Assembly (NCBI RefSeq): GCF_963855985.1
Contig: NC_087097.1
Span: forward strand, 5,241,001 to 5,305,000
Direction of reading: 5' to 3'
DNA: 64,000 nt
DNA from: Ostrinia nubilalis
Taxonomy: Eukaryota > Arthropoda > Insecta > Lepidoptera > Crambidae
Part shown: positions 57,632 through 64,000 of the stretch, piece by piece
How the letters are laid out: each line of letters begins with the position of its first letter
Numbering within the stretch: the first letter of the stretch is position 1
The notes under the pieces: model-generated
The model's database searches: none
What the model was told of the DNA's origin: nothing
Seen by the model: the letters and a program-made list of their open reading frames with translations, nothing else
Program-made: the position numbers and the translations under genes

Positions 57632-58094
57632 GTAATATGTAGGTATTTTATAAAAGTGGAACCCCGAGTGATCTCCAAAACCCATTCTATTATTATATAC
57701 GATTCGGCTTCGATATCTATAATACAGTAGGAGTTTATTTCATGTGTCAGATGACAAGGGTGGAAACAACCTACGATTCATGTTGTTTATTTACGTGCAA
57801 TATGTGGGCATATTATAAAAGTGGAATGCCAAGTTGTATTTCTAAAACTTGTTCTATTATTTTATACTATTTGGCTGCGACTCGGCGTGACGACAATACA
57901 AAACATTTTTCGCGAATCGGTGTTCATACATTCACACAATACATTAGACGCCATGTTGTCATAAACGACATATTATAAAATCGCTGTGATTTAATATTCT
58001 TAATCATTAATTTTATGGCAAGTGTCCATCAGGAATCATTGTTCTTACACACAGAATCGTATTATTTCGCTTTCGGGTAGTAATATGTCAAAAT

Positions 58095-59045
58095 TGTTGG
58101 TTCTTTAGGCGAACAATGTATGGAGAACGAACATTGTCCTTTCAAGCGTCTAACTTCCGTTAAGCGTTTAGATTTTTCATACAAAAGGATTTTCCCGCTA
58201 ATTCCTGTTCCCGTGGGAATTCCTAAGTAAACTATAACCTGCCCAGGTGTATGAAGAATAATTGTACCAAGTTTCGTTAAAATCCGTCGAGTAGTTTTTG
58301 TTTCTATAAGGAACATACAGACGGACAGACAGACACAAAAATTTTACTGATTGCATTTTTGGCATCAGTATCGATCACTAATCACCCCCTGATAGTTATT
58401 TTGAAAATATATTTCATGTATAGAATTCTGTCCGTCTGTATGTTCCTTATAGAAACAAAAACTACTCGACGGATTTTAACGAAACTTGGTACAATTATTC
58501 TTCATACACCTGGGCAGGTTATAGTATACTTAGGAATTCCCACGGGAACAGGAATTAGCGGGAAAATCCTTTTGTATGAAAAATCTAAACGCTTAACGGA
58601 AGTTAGACGCTTGAAATTTGGCATGTAGGTACCTTAGTAAACTCAAAGCTTAGTTACAACAAGGAATTCCCGAAATTCCCACAGGAATTAGCGGGAAAAT
58701 CCTTTTGTGTGAAAAATCTAAACCGCTTAAGTAGACCTGAAGTGATGCAGTGACCGCGCGCTCTCCGCCCTCTATCTCGAAAACGGTTCACCGTATAAAA
58801 AAAGTTTTTAAACAAAATTTGTAAAGAATTTAGTATTCTACAATATTGATAATAAATACAAATAGCAAAAAACCCATAGGAAATGAGATATTTCTAAAAA
58901 AAGCGCAAAAAACCGATTTTTGTGACCGTTGACCTTGAAATTTAATAGTTGCTTACACCCTACCATATGTAGGTTTTGAGACAACTTTTAGGGTGTCAAT
59001 ATACACGTATTTACAGACTTACAGCTGGGTATCTCCAATTCCGAG
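58095..59045. repeat. Head-to-head copies of the CTGT-repeat family (palindrome)
   Basis: 58095-58345 is an inverse copy and about 58430-58740 a direct copy of the same sequence, so both strands encode the same shadow frame around VYLGIPTGTGISGKI. The second arm continues into the 58740-59040 block shared with 52985-53415. Confidence 0.88.
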
Positions 59046-59719
59046 GTGAACTTACTATAATGACTGGACTAGAATCAATATTGACACAAATCTCGTCAAC
59101 AAATCCTTCCAGTGACAATGCTTTAACAAGCTGTTATTTTCTATGATTTCTGAAACCAGGGGTTATAAAGAATTGGGGAAAGTAATTATAATGAAGAACG
59201 AAAGGAACATTCAAGTTTTGGTCATCAAAGCTGCCATAGAAATATTACTTAGTTGAGATTAAACTGATTCTATTTAATCCTTTGTTAATCGTTGTGAGAA
59301 CCTGTTCTGCAAGAAACGATCCTTTGATCCCTCAATATTAACTTTTAATGGCGGCCATTCCGAAGGAATTAATATGCAATTTGCATGTTAATCGTCCATT
59401 CGACGGAAAATCGTAATTTTCGTCAAGATGAACTTTCTTAGGTCGTTAATGAAATTTTCAGTACGCTTAAATTGTTCCCAATTAAAAGGACTGAATGAGT
59501 TACTCGAGTTTTCGATGTAAATAGTTTTTGAACTAATTAAGAAACTGCCCGAAAGAAAACAAATTAATTGGACGAGACTACTTACTCCTTTAATGATTCG
59601 AAAATTTTTAACTATTATAATTATATGCTTAAAGTTTAGTATACTTTATTACCGTATCTCTAATTAATTCATCCATATTAATAATGCGAAAGTTTGTGAT
59701 GATAGACTAAATCTATACT

Positions 59720-60235
59720 TATAATAAATCTGTAGAGAGGTCAATTCTGTACATGAAATATATTTTCAAAATAACTATCAGGGGGTGATTAGTGATCGAT
59801 ACTGATGCCAAAAATGCAATCAGTAAAATTTTTGTCTGTCTGTCTGTCTGTCTTTCTGTCTGTCTGTCTGTCTGTCTGTATGTTCCTTATAGAAACAAAA
59901 ACTACTAGACGGATTTTAACGAAACTTGGTACAATTATTCTTCATACTCCTGGGCAGGTTATAGTATACTTAGGAATTCCCACGGAAACGGGAATTAGCG
60001 GGAAAATCCTTTTTTATGAAAAATCTAAACCGCTTAAGTTAGACGCTTGAAATTTGGCATGCAGGTACCTTAGAAAACTTAAAGCTTAGTTACAACAGGA
60101 TATTGCAAAATTCCCACGGGAACGGGAGTTAGCGGGAAAAAACATTTGTATGAAAAAATCTAAACCGCGTAAGATAGATGAAGGGGGTAAAACGGGACCC
60201 ACGCGTACGAAGTCGCGGGCGGCCGCTAGTAAGTA
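59720..60235 (+). repeat. CTGT-repeat-bearing dispersed element, copy B
   Basis: Nearly the same as 50020-50475, with a longer TGTC run (about 59834-59880) and the same GGCGGCCGCTAGTA end. Confidence 0.88.
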
Positions 60236-60494
60236 ATAAGTGTAAGTATTCGTAATAATCTTTCACATGAATTAGTGACCGAATTTTGAAATTTAGCAGT
60301 AAATAGGTATTTATTTCTATGTTCACTCACATTATTTATTTTAGCTAATAAACTTTAGCAAACAAAGTTACGGGAACCCTGAATAAATTCATATACTTTT
60401 GTCGTTCATTTTAATTAGTTATCTCTACATTTACATTTAAGTATAAATGAATGATTTTCTGGTTAAATTATACCTACATGAGATGTATAGCTAG

Positions 60495-60633
60495 GTACAG
60501 TCAGCGTCAAATAATTCGTGACACTCAAAGTAGCCAAAAAATTCTCAACACGTCTTTGTTACAATTTGATAAGGTTGTGTTGTCTTTTGGCCACTTTCAG
60601 TGACACGAACTACTTATTTAACGCAGACTGTAC
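60495..60633. repeat. MITE
   Basis: Inverted ends GTACAGTCAGCGTCAAATAA and near complement. No ORF. Confidence 0.8.
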
Positions 60634-61784
60634 TTCGTTTTGTTGGTAATAGGCACCTATTCCTACAATCCACGCCAGCGTAAATGCATATATTTAATGC
60701 ATCTTACTTTATTTTTAACGCGAGGATAACCAACACAAGCGAGTTCACCAAGTAAGGAAACTTGCCGGTTTAAACTCGCTACCGCCATAAAATTATCATC
60801 TCTGTGAACTTTGTAACTTAGATTGACTTCTTCGGGAAATTCTCGAAAGTTCGAAATTAATCTAAAGAATATCTTTTACCGCCATATTTCTACCTGGCCT
60901 TTCAACCTTGAAATTAAGTCTGAAAAACGATAACATAGGAACGTTAATTAAACCGTTTATAAACTTAATGAAAGTCTGACCATCTAAAACGATGAATATT
61001 TACAAGTCTAGTAATTGACTTTCGTAGTAAAAGTGGTCTAAATTAATTAATTTCATCATTAATAGATAGGTTTTTCCTATGTTTCCACGTTTCGTAACAA
61101 AATCACATTCACAGTCTTCCATAAAATAACTAGTACGGCTGCTATCATCACATAATTAAATCTTTTACATTGTCTCCTAGAGAAAACAAAGATAGAGCTT
61201 ATTTAGTAAAATAAGTAGGTAAAAGAATTTAACCAACGAATAAACTTTTCATTACACAAGTAGTTTCAAGTTTATTTCACAGGTCCCTGAAACTTTGTAG
61301 AAGCCGTAAAACATCTTTGAATATTATGAAGTCTGATCTATAAATTTTCAGCGCTGAGATTGTATGGTACCTACTTACCTGTGATATAAATAAAACTAGA
61401 AACTGGATGATTTTACGAAGAATACTTACTTTATTGAGTCACATACGAGTAGATAAAATTAAATGTAAAACCTATTTGAATATTTTAGATTTATTTCTAT
61501 AAAAATAGAATCAGATTCGTGTTTAATGGATACTGCATCTGTAAATAAATGATGAAAATATATTTTTGATTTCGCAGAATTTGCGATCGTTATTTATCAT
61601 TAAACTTTCACTGAAAGGTTTTTCTATAAATAACCTACAAGCTTGAATGCGTAACAGGCATTAAGTTTTAATCCTACTGGGAGAAATACTCTTAAAGTTT
61701 CCAAAATCCATAATATTGAACATGAGAGAAGAAACCGACTATTTGAAATCCACCTGAGACCAAATTATATTACTTAGTAGGTAC
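60634..61784. other. Gene-free stretch
   Basis: AT-rich; nothing recognised. Confidence 0.5.
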
Positions 61785-61858
61785 TTGTCGTGCGCTACCA
61801 ATCGATCAACATGGAAATCATTGAACGTCCTATAGCTGAAATGATGATGATGATTATT
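61785..61858 (+). pseudogene. Very short RTE-type LINE end
   Basis: ATNRSTWKSL-like remnant followed by GCTGAAATGATGATGATGAT. Confidence 0.65.
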
Positions 61859-62285
61859 TGTTACACTCTGTGTACTCAATTATTTGTTATCCCTATTGAA
61901 CAGGTCTGTACTAGGTAGCTACAATAAAACCGTGGACTGTATGTACTATATCCTTCTATTTGGCCTTCAAACTAGTTTTCAATAGTTTCATTAGTTTGAA
62001 TCCAGTTTTGACTGTCGTAAAATAAAGGCTTGATTCTCATAACCATTTCTCGCGTTTTCATGCACCCGGTCTCCCGTTTACTCTATCGGTTATTTCCATC
62101 GGCGATCTGGGTCAAACGCAATGGCTGGACACGATGCTTATCTACCGTGTAAATAATACTTCAATTAGTTTATGCTAACTAGAGGATTAACTCGATCTGA
62201 GTATGCGAGATTAATCTAATTATAAACCTAATTAGAAATTGCGTCTTGCAGAGGAGAAAACCCATAGAGCAGAACGGATTTAACG

Positions 62286-62693
62286 TTGGTCTATGGGTGT
62301 GAAACGTGGAAGGTCACCAAGGTTATCTCGCACCAGCTGCAGGTCTTCATCAACCGCTGCCTTCGCCGAATTCTCGGCATATACTGGCCCGAGAAAATCT
62401 CCAACGTCGAGCTATTGGAACGCTGCCACGAAATTCCGATCGACCAGCAGATCAAGCGCCGCAAGTGGAACTGGATTGGCCACACTCTCCGAAGGGACCC
62501 CGATCACATCCCTAAGCAGGCTCTGGATTGGAATCCCCAAGGAAAACGCAAACGTGGTCGACCCAGGCAAACTTGGCGGCGCACTGTAGCGGACGAGGCG
62601 AAGAAGATCGGCAAAACCTGGAGCGAGATCAAGCGAGAAGCTCAAAACCGAACGAGATGGAGGACTGTTGTGGACGCCCTCTGCCCCATCTAG
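62286..62693 (+). pseudogene. LINE polyprotein C-terminal fragment
   Basis: A 135-residue open fragment starting MVYGCETWKVTKV, then RCLRRILGIYWPEKISN, KRRKWNWIGHTLRRD and RGRPRQTWRRTVADEAK. This is the C-terminus of an endonuclease-reverse-transcriptase (RTE-type) non-LTR element of a different lineage from the WTDDL copies. The catalytic RT domain is absent (5-prime truncated). It is GC-rich and intact compared with its surroundings, hence young, and ends with a short AAGTC-repeat tail. Confidence 0.88.
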
Positions 62694-62759
62694 GGGACAT
62701 AGGACCATAAGTCAAGTAAGTCAAGAGGAGAAAACGAGTTTCTACTCTATCTGTGGGCT

Positions 62760-62912
62760 GAGTGTGAGTTTACATCAAACAAGCGCGTTAATGTATGAAA
62801 ATTTTAGTTCTTGAACGTTTCCGCTAGGGGCGCTGTGCAATCCGTCATACATTTATTTAATGACATTTTTTACGCGCTCACTAGTGAGCGCGTTTGATGA
62901 AGACTCACACTC
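62760..62912. repeat. MITE
   Basis: Ends GAGTGTGAGTTTACATCAAA and near complement, with an inner GCGCTCACTAGTGAGCGC palindrome. Confidence 0.75.
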
Positions 62913-64000
62913 AACCCTCTGATATATTAAGACATACAGTGGTGGGAAAGAAGTCTCGTTTTGCTCTAAGTTGCATTAAAGTAATCGTAACAATCTTTAA
63001 ACGACAAATGCAATTTCAGCTTGCTTCCTTGTAAGTTCTTAACAAATGTTTTTTGCAGAAGCCTGCTGGTCACTTATTTTTGAAGCATAGAAACATGTTT
63101 TTTAATTTTCATGATTGTAGCTATGAAATATGGCGATTATGAATTGTATTAAATTCCTATCTCCGAATTGATTCGTAGGACCTAAATTCATTGGCATATT
63201 TGATATGCTAATGAAGGCATCGTTTGGCCCCTACCCAAGTTTCGATAGGGCTGTTTATTGTCCTATATTATCTGCGAATGCCCGAAAAAGCACAGCGAGC
63301 GTTTCCGAACGACATTAGGAAGAATTCAAGCCTCGAGGGCAGATGTTGAAAAGCTGCCAAGAAGAAAATGCAGGATTTTTCCTTCCATTTTGAATGTGAT
63401 TTGGGAATGCATCGAGATTGCTTGTTCCATCAATCATTCAAGATGTAATAGAATTGTAAATCTTGAATTGTACGAACGTACAGTCAGCCTTAAAAATATG
63501 TTCTTTGCTGTGAGTATTTACTAAATTGAGCATTTTCAGTTTGAGCAATCATTTAGCTAAAAAGCTCGCACATAAATTACCTACATGTCATTTCTTTTAA
63601 TAAATCCTCATTATGGATTAAGTTTGTATGGGTGCAACTCGAGAACAAGGTAAGTACCACGTTATTTATGCAGGTGCCTACACATAGAACGTCTGAAAAC
63701 TTGTACTAAGACTGTTTCCAACGAGAACCCCGATCTGAATGAAACAGAGTGTGCTGATTTCCCCAGCCGATAGCCGGATTTACGGAATCTACGATCATAT
63801 CTCAATTCGACTCATTCGAATCGCGACCTGCATCTGCGGAAGTACTTTGAGTGTGCTGGATCGGTGTTACGGTAAGTACAGTCGTGAAATTAAACTTCTG
63901 TAAAGTTTGGGCCGTAGCCACTTTGGTGTCAGGTTTCTGGAAAGTTACCTCTTGTTGTTTGCAAACACTTTTGTATTAATTAAATCATCATAGATTGCAT
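62913..64000. other. Gene-free right end
   Basis: No exon or RNA gene recognised. The + frame at 63258-63524 has no ATG start at its beginning and no motif. Confidence 0.5.

Noticed and set aside
58062..58628. Matching 84- and 89-codon ORFs on opposite strands
   Set aside because: They are the same repeat sequence read from both arms of the palindrome and also recur at 59805-60050. Not a gene.
49812..60235. CRISPR-like or satellite array from the recurring blocks
   Set aside because: The copies are dispersed, in both orientations and unevenly spaced, with transposon-like ends. They are interspersed repeats.
63258..63524. 88-codon + strand ORF
   Set aside because: It starts at a non-ATG codon, has no motif and no splice context.

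Overview
The window is eukaryotic nuclear DNA and looks lepidopteran, probably a moth. It is AT-rich, has GT-AG introns, and is crowded with dispersed repeats of types common in moth and butterfly genomes: foldback elements, 3-bp-duplication MITEs, RTE-type LINE tails and a complete errantivirus-type retroelement. The species cannot be named from sequence alone. No rRNA, tRNA or CRISPR array was recognised. All statements come from reading the sequence; no database search was run.

Layout. (1) 425-9184 is a full-length Gypsy/errantivirus-like LTR retrotransposon on the + strand. Its two 268-bp LTRs look identical and it is flanked by a 4-bp ATAC duplication. It carries gag, pol (protease, RT, RNase H), an integrase frame and an F-protein-like env. 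A textbook -1 frameshift signal joins gag to pol. The env frame has no ATG of its own and is in phase with a short leader ORF across a 6-kb intron. A frame break lies between RNase H and integrase. (2) 10.7-18.8 kb is nested repeats: a 1.2-kb foldback, an interrupted long dispersed repeat, a 4.3-kb element with 22-bp inverted termini, a LINE fragment and a TA-flanked MITE. (3) 18852-39067, - strand, is one large gene that I assembled exon by exon: 27 coding exons, all phases consistent, 6273 nt, 2090 residues. It encodes four concatenated cyclic-nucleotide-gated-channel-like repeats, each with S1-S6, C-linker and a cNBD-like domain. No repeat keeps a recognisable selectivity filter, and the nucleotide-binding cassettes are eroded. 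The plan matches four-repeat CNGK/tetraKCNG sperm channels, but the pores do not. This is the most novel item in the window. (4) 41317-43432, - strand, holds two tandem short-chain dehydrogenase/reductase genes: an upstream copy with intact catalytic residues and a downstream copy that has lost the cofactor glycine motif, the catalytic Ser and the catalytic Tyr. (5) 43.4-64 kb has no convincing host gene. It holds two elements with 8-bp target duplications, several copies of a tetranucleotide-repeat-bearing element (one pair as a large palindrome), SINE-like repeats and LINE 3-prime ends.

How the parts relate. The two SDR genes form a duplicated pair. The channel-like gene is independent and has absorbed many repeats in its introns and just past its stop codon. 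The retroelement is a recent arrival whose own signals (frameshift, splicing, PBS, PPT, LTR polyadenylation) are nearly all still readable.
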